DNA of 64,000 bases from a virus (IMGVR_UViG_3300032805_000001:56104-120103), one strand, 5' to 3'; positions 1 to 8,707 are shown, numbered from the stretch's first letter. Numbers and translations are program-made. The notes: generated by a model from the sequence alone, not told the origin.

Positions 1-465
1 CAGCCCGGCGAGGTGTTCATCGCCGACTTCGAGGAGGGCAGTCATGGTCTCCTGACCGCCTGGTACAACGAGATGATCGCCTTGTATGGGCAGCAGATCG
101 CCCCCCATCTGTGGACCTACACGGGGCTGAACTTCGGGGCGGCGCAGGGTGTGCTGCCGGTTCAGTGGCTCGCCGACTACACCAGCGCCGAGCCGGCGTC
201 GCCGCACAAACTGTGGCAGTTCACTTCGGCGTACCCGGTGCCCGGGGTCGGGTCCTGTGACTGCTCGGTGTTCCACGGCACTATCGACGAGCTCGCGGGG
301 CTGGCCTGCCAGCCGGCCGCGGCGTCTTTCCATGTTTCGGTTGCGCCGCCCGGCTGGTGGAGGCCGGGAGGCCCGCTCACCCTGACCGGCCCGGCACCGG
401 ACGGCAGCATGTGGGAGACGAGCACCGGCGATGGGAAGACGTGGACTGAGCCGGCCAGGCAGTGA
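1..465 (+). CDS. GH25-like lysozyme/endolysin, C-terminal part (open at window edge)
   Basis: The reading frame is open from base 1, so the gene begins upstream and only about 154 residues are visible. The segment WQFTSAYPVPGVG followed by CDCSVFHGTIDEL matches the closing beta-alpha unit of GH25 muramidases (typically WQYTS...PGI...D.D.F.G...L), which cut peptidoglycan and are common phage lysins. A Pro/Gly-rich tail of about 45 residues follows (GPAPDGSMWETSTGDGKTW). The catalytic Asp/Glu residues would lie upstream, outside the window. The downstream glycosyltransferase operon starts 70 bp later. GH25 is my best reading; a DUF1906-type glycoside hydrolase fold is the alternative. Confidence 0.6.
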   Translation, partial: QPGEVFIADFEEGSHGLLTAWYNEMIALYGQQIAPHLWTYTGLNFGAAQGVLPVQWLADYTSAEPASPHKLWQFTSAYPVPGVGSCDCSVFHGTIDELAGLACQPAAASFHVSVAPPGWWRPGGPLTLTGPAPDGSMWETSTGDGKTWTEPARQ

Positions 466-535
466 GGCCTGTGTGGCTGTAGGCTTCCCGATGGCTCCCT
501 GACACCTCACCAGGCACTCCCAACCCCCGAAGGCG

Positions 536-1330
536 ATGATGAAAACTTGGGACACGTTCATGCTCGGCGGTTCCGAGTCCGAGATGGACGTCCTTGAGTG
601 CAGGCTCCGGGAACTGGAGGGGGTTCCGGATCTGCATCACATCATCACCGAAGCTGAGATCACCCACCGCGGTGATCCGAAGCCGCTGTGGTTCAGGGAG
701 TTCCGGGAACGGTTCGCCTCGTGGGGGGAGCGGATCACCTACGTGCACGTCCCGGCGACCGCTCTCCCGTCACGGAGAGACAACCCGGACCCGTGGTCGC
801 GGGAGTACGCGCAGCGGGAGTTCTGCCACGCCGGCCTCGACCAGGCCGACCCCCGCGACATTGTGCTGCACGGCGACCTCGACGAGATCCCCCGGCCCGG
901 GGCGCTCGCCGCGGTCAGCGCGAAAGAGCTGCCGTTCCCGGCCGTGTTCCAGATGCGGCTGTGCATGTACGCCGTGGACTGGCTGCATCCGCTGCCGTGG
1001 CATGGGACGATCCGCACCCGGGTACGGTCGGCGGGGTCGTTCGCCAGTTTGCGGGGGATGCGGAACGACCTGCCGATGATCATGGAAGGCGGGTCGCATC
1101 TGTCGTGGATGGGCGGCACCCCCGCGCACGTCGACAAACTGGACACGCACTGTCACCTGGAGATGACCCCCGAGACGGAGACGGCGCTCCGGTCGGGGGA
1201 GTGGCTGCGGGAAGGCCGGCACAGCGACGGGCACACACTCGAGCCTGTTGACGTGGACGACACGTGGCCCCGGTGGGTGTTCGAGCGGAACTGCCCTAGC
1301 ACATGGTTCCGGCCGAGAAAGGAAACCTGA
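536..1330 (+). CDS. Glycosyltransferase family 17-like protein
   Basis: 264 residues. The N-terminus (MKTWDTFMLGGSESEMDVLECRLREL) and the later VLHGDLDEIP motif are characteristic of GT17, the family of beta-1,4-N-acetylglucosaminyltransferases; DLDEIP supplies the metal-binding acidic residues. Phages and actinobacterial capsule loci carry short GT17 proteins of this size. Start at the first ATG; a second ATG three bases later is equally possible. It opens a tightly packed plus-strand operon running to 5272. The acceptor cannot be inferred; a cell-surface or virion glycan is likely. Confidence 0.75.
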   Translation: MMKTWDTFMLGGSESEMDVLECRLRELEGVPDLHHIITEAEITHRGDPKPLWFREFRERFASWGERITYVHVPATALPSRRDNPDPWSREYAQREFCHAGLDQADPRDIVLHGDLDEIPRPGALAAVSAKELPFPAVFQMRLCMYAVDWLHPLPWHGTIRTRVRSAGSFASLRGMRNDLPMIMEGGSHLSWMGGTPAHVDKLDTHCHLEMTPETETALRSGEWLREGRHSDGHTLEPVDVDDTWPRWVFERNCPSTWFRPRKET

Positions 1331-1332
1331 CG

Positions 1333-1980
1333 TTGCTCGTGTCCGTCCTGCTGCCCTCCCGGGGGCGGCCCGGCTCTCTCCACGGAACCATCACCGGCCT
1401 GTTCGAGCTCGCCACCGACCCCGGGCAAGTTGAGATCCTCATCGCCGCCGACCCCGACGACGACGCCACCATCCACGCCCCGCTCCCCGAAGGCAACATC
1501 CGCATGTGGGTCGCCCCGGAACGGTACGGCTACCACGGCCTGCACCACTACGTGAACCACCTCGCCACCATGTCCGGCGCGACGTGGCTGATGCTGTGGA
1601 ACGACGACGCGAAAATGCTCAGCCGGGGATGGGACGCTATCATCGGCGGCTACGACCCGTCCACCGTCATCTGGCCCACCCACAACGACGCCGCCGCCTA
1701 CGGGTGCAACATCTTCCCGATCTGGCCCCGCATCTGGACCGACTGCATGGGCCACGTCGCGCTCAACGCCCACTGCGACTCGTGGATCCAGGACGTCGGC
1801 AACGACCTCGGCCGGACCGGGGAACGGAACACGATCGCGATCATGCACGACCGGTTCGACCTGACCGGCGGTCACAACGACGGAACCTACCGCGACCGGA
1901 TCTACACCAAAGACGAATACTTCCAGATGGAAGAAGCCCGCCACGCCGACGCGGACAAGATCCGGGAAAAGCTCCATTAA
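1333..1980 (+). CDS. GT-A-fold glycosyltransferase (small, phage-type)
   Basis: 215 residues from a TTG start. I chose this start because GAAAGGA lies 9 bases upstream, while an in-frame ATG at 1303 would overlap the GT17 gene and has no ribosome binding site. The N-terminus LVSVLLPSRGRPGSLHGTI is the classic opening of GT2-like GT-A enzymes, and MLWNDDAKMLSRGWD places a D-D metal-binding pair at about residue 90. Compact glycosyltransferases of this type are common in actinophages. It begins 2 bases after the GT17 stop and ends in a TAATG overlap with the next gene, so translation is probably coupled. Confidence 0.7.
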   Translation: MLVSVLLPSRGRPGSLHGTITGLFELATDPGQVEILIAADPDDDATIHAPLPEGNIRMWVAPERYGYHGLHHYVNHLATMSGATWLMLWNDDAKMLSRGWDAIIGGYDPSTVIWPTHNDAAAYGCNIFPIWPRIWTDCMGHVALNAHCDSWIQDVGNDLGRTGERNTIAIMHDRFDLTGGHNDGTYRDRIYTKDEYFQMEEARHADADKIREKLH

Positions 1981-2585
1981 TGGGCGGTTCCGCTTACACG
2001 TACGCCGCCAGTCTCAGCTACACGCCGGAAGAATGCATCGTCGAGGTTGGCTCGGAACGCGGCGAAGGATCCACCGCATACCTTGCGTTTCTCGCCAGTG
2101 AATGCGGCGTCCCGTTCTTCTCGATCGACGTTGACCCGGACGCTGCGGAACGCGCCCGGAGCATCGGGGGCGTGCAGGTTCTTCTTGGTTACGCCGAGGA
2201 TCACCTCGCGAACTGGGATGGGCCGCCGGTCAGGTTCGCCTGGATCGACGGGCACGACTGGCCCTACTCCTGGTGTGCCCGGGAAACCTGGTTCAAAGAT
2301 CAGCAAGCACGGTACGCGGCCCGCGGTGACACCGTGACCGAGGAAGCGAGCATGGCGTCCCATCTGGTGATCGCCAGGCTTATTGATCCGCTGACCCGTT
2401 CAGGAACGGTAGTGATGTTCGACGACACCTGGCGTGACAGGAACCGGCGGCGCGGTGAGGGCCGCTGGCGCGGCAAAGGCGGCACGGCGGTCCCGTACCT
2501 GATCAAGACGGGGGCGTGGCGGCTGACCGGCTGCGTCAACGGCACCGAACCCGATGACGGCTTCGCCCGGCTGGAGAAAATGTGA
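1980..2585 (+). CDS. SAM-dependent methyltransferase-like protein
   Basis: 201 residues; the ATG overlaps the preceding TAA. The region CIVEVGSERGEGSTAYLAFLA, then FFSIDVDPDAAERA and FAWIDGHDWPYS, resembles class I methyltransferase motifs I, II and IV of the cephalosporin-hydroxylase/FkbM-like kind (VEVGS-x-GEGSTA, D-x-D at the end of beta 2). The C-terminal part has VVMFDDTW, a further acidic motif. Its operon position suggests methylation of a sugar or glycan precursor. An alternative is a nucleotide-sugar-modifying protein with the same Rossmann fold. Confidence 0.65.
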   Translation: MGGSAYTYAASLSYTPEECIVEVGSERGEGSTAYLAFLASECGVPFFSIDVDPDAAERARSIGGVQVLLGYAEDHLANWDGPPVRFAWIDGHDWPYSWCARETWFKDQQARYAARGDTVTEEASMASHLVIARLIDPLTRSGTVVMFDDTWRDRNRRRGEGRWRGKGGTAVPYLIKTGAWRLTGCVNGTEPDDGFARLEKM

Positions 2586-3823
2586 ACGTCGGCTGGATTG
2601 GCCTGGGCCGTCTCGGGCTGCCGTGCGCGCTGGTCCTCGACGCCGCCGGGCACACCGTCACCGGCTACGACCTGTCCCCGGTACCAGCAGAAATCCTCAC
2701 CGGCAAGTGTCCCCCGATGCAGGAAGAACACATCACCGGCCTGCTGGCCTCCTCGTCGCTGAAACTGCTCAGCTCACCCCGTGACGTGGCAGCCACCTCC
2801 GATGTTGTGTTCGTCGCCGTGCAAACCCCTCACGCGCCCGCCTACGGGGGAGAAGTACCCGCACCGGAGGACCGGCGGGACTTCGAGTACGCCTACCTTG
2901 TGCAGGCGTGCCGGGACGTGTGCGCCGCCGCAGCGGCCATGGCGAAACCTGTCACTCTCGTCGTCGTGTCCACGGTCCTGCCCGGCACCGTGAACCGGCT
3001 CATCCGCCCCCTCCTCAACCCGCATGTGCGGCTCATCTACTCCCCGGCGTTCATCGCGATGGGCACCACCATCAGCGACTACCGCAACCCCGAGTTCGTC
3101 ACCTGCGGCGTTGACCGGGACGAGGACGCGGAACCGCTACGGGACGTGTTCGGGGCCGTGCACACCCGGCCCCTGTTCGTCACCAGCATCGAAACCGCCG
3201 AACTGATCAAGGTCTTTTACAACTGTTTCATCAGCACCAAAATCGTCCTCGGTAACACGCTGATGGAGATCGCGCATAAGACCGGCGCGGACTGTGACGC
3301 GGTAATTGACGCCCTGACGCTGGCAACCGACCGGATCATCTCCCCGAAGTACCTGCGCGGCGGCATGGGAGACGGCGGCGGCTGCCACCCCCGCGACAAC
3401 ATCGCCATGTCCTGGCTCGCGGAACGCCTCGACCTGTCCTACGACCTGATGGGAGAAGTCACCAGGGCCCGGGAAGCGCAAACCTGGTGGCTCGCCGACC
3501 TCGCCCGCTCCTACGCCGACCAATCCGGCCTGCCGATCACAATCCTCGGGAAAGCCTACAAACCCGGCTCGGACCTCACCGCAGGCTCACCGGCGCTGCT
3601 GCTCGCCCACCAGTTGCGGGACAGGGAACCAGCCCACTGGGATCCCCACGTGGAACCACGATCAGCCTCACCGCTGCAACGCCCGGCCGTGTTCGTAGTC
3701 GCCACCCGGCACCCCGCCTTCAGCAAGGCCTGCTACCCGGAAGGGTCGATCGTCGTGGACCCGTTCGGGTACGTCCCCGACCATTCACACATCACCGTCA
3801 TCAGGGTGGGCCGCAAATCATGA
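2582..3823 (+). CDS. UDP-glucose/GDP-mannose dehydrogenase family protein
   Basis: 413 residues, GTG start overlapping the upstream TGA (GTGA). The N-terminal Rossmann motif WIGLGRLGLPCALVLDAAGH with GYDLSP is the NAD-binding site of the family that oxidises UDP-sugars to uronic acids. ALIKVFYNCFISTKIVLGN-like helices (residues about 205-230, seen here as AELIKVFYNCF) form the dimer core. The catalytic-Cys loop reads GGGCHPRD, where most members have GG-x-CFPKD, so Cys is kept but Phe and Lys are replaced by His and Arg. The C-terminal UDP-binding domain ends VIRVGRKS. Probable role: making a uronic acid or related donor for the neighbouring transferases. Confidence 0.8.
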   Translation: MNVGWIGLGRLGLPCALVLDAAGHTVTGYDLSPVPAEILTGKCPPMQEEHITGLLASSSLKLLSSPRDVAATSDVVFVAVQTPHAPAYGGEVPAPEDRRDFEYAYLVQACRDVCAAAAAMAKPVTLVVVSTVLPGTVNRLIRPLLNPHVRLIYSPAFIAMGTTISDYRNPEFVTCGVDRDEDAEPLRDVFGAVHTRPLFVTSIETAELIKVFYNCFISTKIVLGNTLMEIAHKTGADCDAVIDALTLATDRIISPKYLRGGMGDGGGCHPRDNIAMSWLAERLDLSYDLMGEVTRAREAQTWWLADLARSYADQSGLPITILGKAYKPGSDLTAGSPALLLAHQLRDREPAHWDPHVEPRSASPLQRPAVFVVATRHPAFSKACYPEGSIVVDPFGYVPDHSHITVIRVGRKS

Positions 3824-4272
3824 GGAAGCTCAACCTGGGCTGCGGCACCCGTCCCCTGCCGTGGCATGTGAACGTCGACATCGTGCAGATGACCGGCGTC
3901 AACGTCGTCTGGGACCTCGACGTAACCCCGTGGGAGCCGTTCAAAGACGAAGAGGCCGACGAGATCGCCGGCTACGACATCTTCGAGCACGTCAACGACC
4001 CGATCGGGTTCATGTGCGAGTGCGCCCGGATCCTGAAACCCGGCGGCATCCTCAACTTGCACACCAACTACTGGCAGTCCCAGAACGCCTACACCGACCC
4101 GACCCACAAACGGTTCTGCACTGAGCGGACGTTCGAGTACTGGGTGAAAGGCACCGAGTTCAACGACCGGTACGGCCCCGCCTACGCACGCAACGGGATC
4201 GTGTTCGAGTACGTATCCGGCTTCCCCTGCCTGGAGGGCACCGAGCTGGCCGTGAAGATGCGGCGGATCTGA
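3820..4272 (+). CDS. Class I SAM-dependent methyltransferase (type 11-like)
   Basis: 150 residues, ATG overlapping the dehydrogenase stop (ATGA). KLNLGCGTRPLPWHVNVDI is a clear SAM-binding motif I with the acidic end of beta 2. YDIFEHVNDPIGFMCECARILKPGGIL is the textbook motif IV to VI region of small-molecule and glycan methyltransferases. The length is short, with a compact C-terminus ending in LAVKMRRI. The operon context argues for glycan methylation. Start choice is firm because of the coupled overlap and the immediate motif. Confidence 0.8.
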   Translation: MRKLNLGCGTRPLPWHVNVDIVQMTGVNVVWDLDVTPWEPFKDEEADEIAGYDIFEHVNDPIGFMCECARILKPGGILNLHTNYWQSQNAYTDPTHKRFCTERTFEYWVKGTEFNDRYGPAYARNGIVFEYVSGFPCLEGTELAVKMRRI

Positions 4273-4481
4273 TGGGCGGCTACAAGCTACTGCTGGTGCC
4301 AGTTGACGAGATAGACCCGTCATGGCCTGGATCGCCGCTAGAGGCCTTGGTGAGGGCCGAGCGCGGCGTTAGCCCGCTCAGGGCTGGCCCGTTCGAGGTG
4401 ATCGCGGACGTGGGCGAGGACAAGCGCATCAGGATGTCCCGCGCGCTCTACGACGAGATTGAGGTAGTGGACCCCCAGTGA
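4272..4481 (+). CDS. Small conserved-looking protein, function unknown
   Basis: 69 residues, ATG overlapping the methyltransferase stop (TGATG) and ending in a GTGA overlap with the next glycosyltransferase, so it sits inside the translationally coupled operon. Acidic, no membrane segment, no recognised motif; the sequence GGYKLLLVPVDEIDPSWPGSPLEALVRAERG suggests a small alpha/beta fold. Arrangement and codon use support it being real; function is not inferable. Confidence 0.6.
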   Translation: MGGYKLLLVPVDEIDPSWPGSPLEALVRAERGVSPLRAGPFEVIADVGEDKRIRMSRALYDEIEVVDPQ

Positions 4482-5272
4482 ACCTCTCCCGTACCGCCAT
4501 CATGATGACAGGCTGGCGCCGCCCCCAGTACCTGCGCCGCACCCTCGCCTCCTGGGCACGCGTCGACGGCGTGCACGACGTGGCCGCGTTCACCATCTGC
4601 CTCGACCCGTCCGACCGCACCACCGCCATGCTCCAGGTCGTCCACGAAGCACAAGACGCCGGGATGCCCGTCACCGCCCACGTCAACCCGGTCCACCTCG
4701 GCGTGTCCATCAACCCCGTCGAATCCGGCACCGCAATCCTCAAAGAATACGAGGACGTGGACTACCTCGTCCTCGCCGAAGAAGACCTTGTGGTCGCCGA
4801 CGACGTGCTCCGCTACCTCACCTGGGCCGATGAGACGTTCCGGGGCAACCCGGAGGTGCTCATCGCCTGCGCGCACTCACCGGACAACCCCACTGCAGAC
4901 GCCGACCCGGCCGCGGTCGTACTCCAGCGCCGGTTCCGGTGCTGGATCTGGGGAACCTGGCGGGACCGCTGGTTCGGCACGCTCGAACCGACATGGGATC
5001 GGGCGTACTACACGGGAAACCAGGAAACAGGACAGCAAGCCGGGTTCGACTGGCACCTCGACCTGCGGGTCATCCGCGGCAAAGACCCGCACACCAAAGG
5101 CCGGCAGTACCTGTGCGCCCTGCCGCTCGCATCCCGCAGCCAGAATATCGGCCGGTTCGAGGGCGTGCACGCCGACCCGACCGCCTTTCCCGCAACGCTC
5201 AACCCGTCGTTCCGGGAAACGTTCGGCGAAGTGGAGTACAAGGTTCGGTTCGGCCTGCAGGCGCCAGCCTGA
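4478..5272 (+). CDS. GT2/GNT-I-like glycosyltransferase
   Basis: 264 residues, GTG start overlapping the upstream TGA. The opening TAIMMTGWRRPQYLRRTLASW and the acidic LVLAEEDLVVADDVLRYL (E-E-D in place of D-x-D) match eukaryote-like GNT-I/POMGnT GT-A domains, in which E-D-D coordinates the nucleotide-sugar metal. The later FRCWIWGTWRDRW and NIGRFEGVHADPTAF are also typical of bacterial homologues (R-CWGWATW and N-G-DG-H). Last gene of the plus-strand glycan operon; the stop lies 20 bases before the end of the convergent GT4 gene. Confidence 0.7.
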   Translation: MNLSRTAIMMTGWRRPQYLRRTLASWARVDGVHDVAAFTICLDPSDRTTAMLQVVHEAQDAGMPVTAHVNPVHLGVSINPVESGTAILKEYEDVDYLVLAEEDLVVADDVLRYLTWADETFRGNPEVLIACAHSPDNPTADADPAAVVLQRRFRCWIWGTWRDRWFGTLEPTWDRAYYTGNQETGQQAGFDWHLDLRVIRGKDPHTKGRQYLCALPLASRSQNIGRFEGVHADPTAFPATLNPSFRETFGEVEYKVRFGLQAPA

Positions 5273-5292
5273 TCACCGGGAAGAACGGGCCG

Positions 5293-6519
5293 TTACATCT
5301 CCTCGAGCTCTTTGAGTACCGGGACCAGGTGGTTGGCGAGCACAAGATCCGCGTCGTACGACTCAGCGAACGTCCGGGCCCGCTTCCGCCGCATCACCGC
5401 CGCCTCAGTGCCCTTCTCCTGGTAGGCCTCCTCGTACGCCGCGGCGATCTCACCGGCGTACGGGGCCTTCCACCAGGCGTTGTGCCCGGTGATGTGACCG
5501 AGCTGGCCGTTCCAGTACGGCTCACCGTCCACCAGCCACCCGGCCCCGCACAGTTCCGTCATCGCCGAATGATCAGTGACAACCGCCGGCGTGCCACCCG
5601 CGGCAGCCTCAACGATCGGCAACCCGAACCCTTCACCATGCGAAGCGTTCGACAGCAGGTCAAGGACCCCGTACCAGGCAGCGAGATTCACCGGCTTGAT
5701 CGCCCCGGTCACATACGTGTACCAGTCGCTGAACCGCACATGCTGATCCAGGTCCAGCGCCGACACGATGGCCTGCAAGTCCAGGGCACCCGGGGAGCGG
5801 GGGAGCGCGTGAATCAGCAGCAGCGCGTCATCATGCCGTTTACGGAACTCCGCGAACGCCCGCAACTGCGCCGGGTACGACTTGCGGATCGTGTCCTTGT
5901 TCGCCCCGTTGATCCCGATCAGGAATGCGTCCTCGGGCAAGCCGAGCTCGCGGCGGTTCTGCGCCGGGTCCGCGAGCGGCCGGTACACCTTCTGCGTCTC
6001 GATCCCGTGCGGGACATACAGCGGGGAGAACCCCGCCTTCCGCAGCTCCTGCTCGCCGTACCGGGACATCGCGATCGGCACTGCCCCGGACCGCTGCAAA
6101 GCCTGCCGGTCCATGATCCCCATCGGCTGGCAGTCGACCGGCATCCAGTTGGCCACCTTCAGGCCCTGCAACTGGCCCGGGTCGAGCACCCACTGATCCA
6201 TCAAGGTGATCACAAAGTCCGCGTTGGTGCGGAGAGCATGCTCGCGGAGGATGTCGTTGCCGTACGGGTCGACCGCGCCGGGCAGGACTGGGACACCGCC
6301 CCAGTCGATCGACATGCCCTGGATGCCGTAGTAGGCGGAAACGATCATCTCGTGGCCGAGAGCTTGCAGGCGGGGAATCCAGACCTGAGTCTGCTGCCCG
6401 TACCCAGTTATCGTGGGGCCGTTGGAGTGCCAGAGGATGCGGGCTACCGGAACCACCCCCGCGGGGTGGTCGTGATCGTCATGAGGTAAGGGTAACGGGA
6501 ACTGCCGCATGTAGCACAT
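5293..6519 (-). CDS. Glycosyltransferase family 4 protein
   Basis: 408 residues. ARILWHSNGPTITGYGQQTQVWIPRL is the GT-B N-terminal domain with its Gly-rich loop. The C-terminal domain carries SHGEGFGLPIVEAAAGGTPAVVT, the E-x7-E donor-binding motif of GT4 retaining enzymes. It is transcribed toward the glycan operon. The first about 20 residues (MCYMRQFPLPLPHDDHD) look unlike a GT4 start, so the true start may be a GTG nearer VVPVARILW. It probably acts on the same surface glycan as the plus-strand operon, though on its own transcript. Confidence 0.85.
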   Translation of the reverse strand: MCYMRQFPLPLPHDDHDHPAGVVPVARILWHSNGPTITGYGQQTQVWIPRLQALGHEMIVSAYYGIQGMSIDWGGVPVLPGAVDPYGNDILREHALRTNADFVITLMDQWVLDPGQLQGLKVANWMPVDCQPMGIMDRQALQRSGAVPIAMSRYGEQELRKAGFSPLYVPHGIETQKVYRPLADPAQNRRELGLPEDAFLIGINGANKDTIRKSYPAQLRAFAEFRKRHDDALLLIHALPRSPGALDLQAIVSALDLDQHVRFSDWYTYVTGAIKPVNLAAWYGVLDLLSNASHGEGFGLPIVEAAAGGTPAVVTDHSAMTELCGAGWLVDGEPYWNGQLGHITGHNAWWKAPYAGEIAAAYEEAYQEKGTEAAVMRRKRARTFAESYDADLVLANHLVPVLKELEEM

Positions 6520-6561
6520 GGTGGATATGGGGTTCCTTGCATGCTTCTGGGCTACTCCCCC

Positions 6562-6597
6562 GCTCTGAAATTTTAGAGCGCGAGAAGACGGCTTCTC
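6562..6597. promoter_or_regulatory. Two adjacent inverted repeats upstream of the tyrosine recombinase
   Basis: GCTCTGAAATTTTAGAGC (6562-6579) is a near-perfect AT-centred palindrome. Next to it GAGAAG-ACGG-CTTCTC (6582-6597) is a perfect 6-bp inverted repeat. They lie 20-55 bp ahead of the integrase start and just upstream of the GT4 gene start. The form suits a repressor or recombinase arm-binding site in a divergent promoter; which protein binds is unknown. Confidence 0.45.
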
Positions 6598-6615
6598 ACG
6601 AATTGATCATGTATC

Positions 6616-7680
6616 ATGGGGGACATGACCATAACCCCGATCGAGCGGATCATCCTCCCGCCCGGCGACGGCCGGCCCGACTGGCTCCCCGTCGCCGTCA
6701 GCGGCACACCCGCCCCGCCACCCGGCATCGACCCGCACGCCGCCTACATCGCCCGGCTCAAGAGCCCGCAATCCAAGCGCGTCATGAACGGCTGCCTGAA
6801 CAACCTCGCCCGCATGATCGCCAGCGACGCCCTCGGCGCCGAACCCGAACTTGACGACAACCCCGGCAAGGCCTTCCCGTGGTGGCTGCTCCGCTACCAG
6901 CACACCTCCCGCCTCACAGCCCTCCTCGACAGCCACCAGCCGCCCTACGCAGCGTCCTACATCAACAAGCACCTCGCGGCGCTGCGCGGCATCCTTGAGG
7001 AATGCTGGAAACTTGAGCTGATGAGCGGCGACGACTACACCCGCGCCAGGCGCATCGAGGACGTCAAGTTTCACCGCGAGCCCGCCGGCCGGCTCATCCA
7101 CGACGACGACATGGCCAGGCTGCTCGCCGTCTGCTCGGACGGCATCATCGGAATCCGGGACACCGCGCTGCTCGCCACGCTGTACTGCACCGGTATCCGC
7201 TGCGAAGAAGCCGCCACCGCGCTCATCGAGCACTACGACGGCCGCGAGCGGACCCTGCGTGTCCTCGGCAAGGGAAACAAGGAACGCACTGTCCCCATCC
7301 ACCCGGCCGGGATCCCCCACCTTGAAACGTGGCTCGCCCTGCTCGGCGACCAGCGCGGGCCGCTGTTCCGCACCGTCGACAAGCACAACCGGATCGGCGG
7401 CGCGGTCAGCCCTGGTGCCATCCAGCGGCGGATCAGCCAGCGTTACCAGCAGGCCGGCATACGCAGGCTCACGGCACACGACTTCCGCCGGACGTTCCTC
7501 AGCGAGTTCCTCGATTCTGGTGCCGACGCGATGCAGGCACGAAAGGTCGCCGGGCACGCGAGCGTCGCCACGACCCAGCTTTACGACCTTCGCGAGGACC
7601 GCGGCATCCGCGAAGCCGTGAGCCGGATGAAGATCGCCCTCCCTGCCCCGCCGTCAGTGGATGCCGTCTCTCCTTCCTGA
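6616..7680 (+). CDS. Tyrosine recombinase/integrase
   Basis: 354 residues. The N-terminal SAM-like core-binding domain (about residues 40-150) precedes a catalytic domain with all expected residues: Arg in CTGIRCEEA (about 195), Lys in GKGNKERTVP (about 220), HDFRR (about 286-290), GHAS (about 313) and the nucleophile Tyr in TTQLYDLRED (about 322). It is shorter than typical phage integrases, which often have an arm-binding domain, and resembles XerC/D-like or transposon integrases. An ATG closer to the GGGGGA run (6625) has spacing too short for it. It ends just before a strong hairpin. No tRNA or obvious att core is visible beside it. Confidence 0.9.
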   Translation: MGDMTITPIERIILPPGDGRPDWLPVAVSGTPAPPPGIDPHAAYIARLKSPQSKRVMNGCLNNLARMIASDALGAEPELDDNPGKAFPWWLLRYQHTSRLTALLDSHQPPYAASYINKHLAALRGILEECWKLELMSGDDYTRARRIEDVKFHREPAGRLIHDDDMARLLAVCSDGIIGIRDTALLATLYCTGIRCEEAATALIEHYDGRERTLRVLGKGNKERTVPIHPAGIPHLETWLALLGDQRGPLFRTVDKHNRIGGAVSPGAIQRRISQRYQQAGIRRLTAHDFRRTFLSEFLDSGADAMQARKVAGHASVATTQLYDLREDRGIREAVSRMKIALPAPPSVDAVSPS

Positions 7681-7691
7681 CCTCTCCCCCC

Positions 7692-7723
7692 GAAAGCCCC
7701 CCGGCCTCCTCCGGGGGGCTTTC
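7692..7723 (+). terminator. Strong GC hairpin after the tyrosine recombinase
   Basis: A perfect 13-bp stem (GAAAGCCCCCCGG with its complement, 6-base loop) starts 12 bases after the integrase stop and is followed by CTTATA. It has the position and strength of an intrinsic terminator, though the T-run is weak, which is usual in high-GC actinomycetes. Confidence 0.75.
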
Positions 7724-7741
7724 CTTATACCTGGAGGCAGC

Positions 7742-8707
7742 GTGACCGTTCCCGCCCGTGTCCCCGGTTTGCGTGGCCGTCTCCCGGTCAAGCCGCCGGG
7801 TGAAAGGTTTGCTCTCCGGTTTGTCCACGAGTACGTCGTCGAGCCGCTTCCGGCACCGTCGTACCCGGTCGACGTGACCGGCGGGATCGGCGACCAGGAC
7901 TGGTTCATGCTAGGCAATGGCCCTGACCCAACCTGTACTACTCATCCCAACGGGGTGGGTGACTGCGGGTTCGCCGGCCGGCAGCACCTTCGCATGGCGA
8001 AGGCCGCGAACTACGGGCAGATGGAAACGTGGGAGACCAGCGACGAACTCGTCGCTGAGTACCTTGCGTACGACGGCGGCCAGGATGCCGGCGTGAACCT
8101 CGCTGACGTGCTTCTGGCGTGGTACAAGGCGGGGAGGATTTTCGGGTTCGCCCCGGTCGATCACACTGATCCGGCTGCGGTCGATTCGGCTATGGAGGCG
8201 TTCAATGGTGCCTACGCCGGTGTGAATCTGACCGATGATGCCAATGACTTGTTCAGCCAGGGTCAGCCGTGGACTGTCGCTGATGGTGAGCAGCCCGATC
8301 CTGACCAGGGTCATTGCATTGTGAAGGTGAAGGCGGACGGGCGGAGTGTCGACGGGTATGTGACGTGGGGGGCGCTGCAGCCGGCGATGGTGGATTGGAG
8401 TGCGGCTTGCCTGGAGGAAGTGTGGGCGGTGATTACTACTGAGGATGAGGCGGCGAAGGTTGACATGGCTGCGCTGGTGGCTGATATCGAGGCCTTGGGC
8501 GGTACGGTTCCCACGCCTGCGCCGGTTCCTCCCGCCCCATCTCCTCCAGCGCCGCCCGCCCCGCCGGTGCCGCCCGCACCGGTGCCACCCGCACCGCAGC
8601 CCGCGAACCTGCTCGAGGAACTCGCCGCCCGGATCCGCATGGTGGCCGCCTCCGCGCAGCAGGACATCACCGAACTGCTCGCGTTCCTCGCCTCACATGG
8701 CTTGTAA
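7742..8707 (+). CDS. Papain-like-fold (C39/C1-like) protein with proline-rich linker
   Basis: 321 residues; the GTG start is set by GGAGG 5 bases upstream. A possible cysteine-peptidase triad is visible: Cys in GVGDCGFAGRQHL (about residue 75, after a conserved-looking HPNGVGDC), His in DQGHCIVKVKAD (about 190) and a following VTWG. A proline-alanine linker (about 255-290) separates this domain from a helical C-terminus (LLEELAARIRMVAASAQQDI). Similar proteins occur in actinobacterial prophages without a known role. No signal peptide. It may be a defective or regulatory protease; the catalytic assignment is inference. Confidence 0.6.
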   Translation: MTVPARVPGLRGRLPVKPPGERFALRFVHEYVVEPLPAPSYPVDVTGGIGDQDWFMLGNGPDPTCTTHPNGVGDCGFAGRQHLRMAKAANYGQMETWETSDELVAEYLAYDGGQDAGVNLADVLLAWYKAGRIFGFAPVDHTDPAAVDSAMEAFNGAYAGVNLTDDANDLFSQGQPWTVADGEQPDPDQGHCIVKVKADGRSVDGYVTWGALQPAMVDWSAACLEEVWAVITTEDEAAKVDMAALVADIEALGGTVPTPAPVPPAPSPPAPPAPPVPPAPVPPAPQPANLLEELAARIRMVAASAQQDITELLAFLASHGL

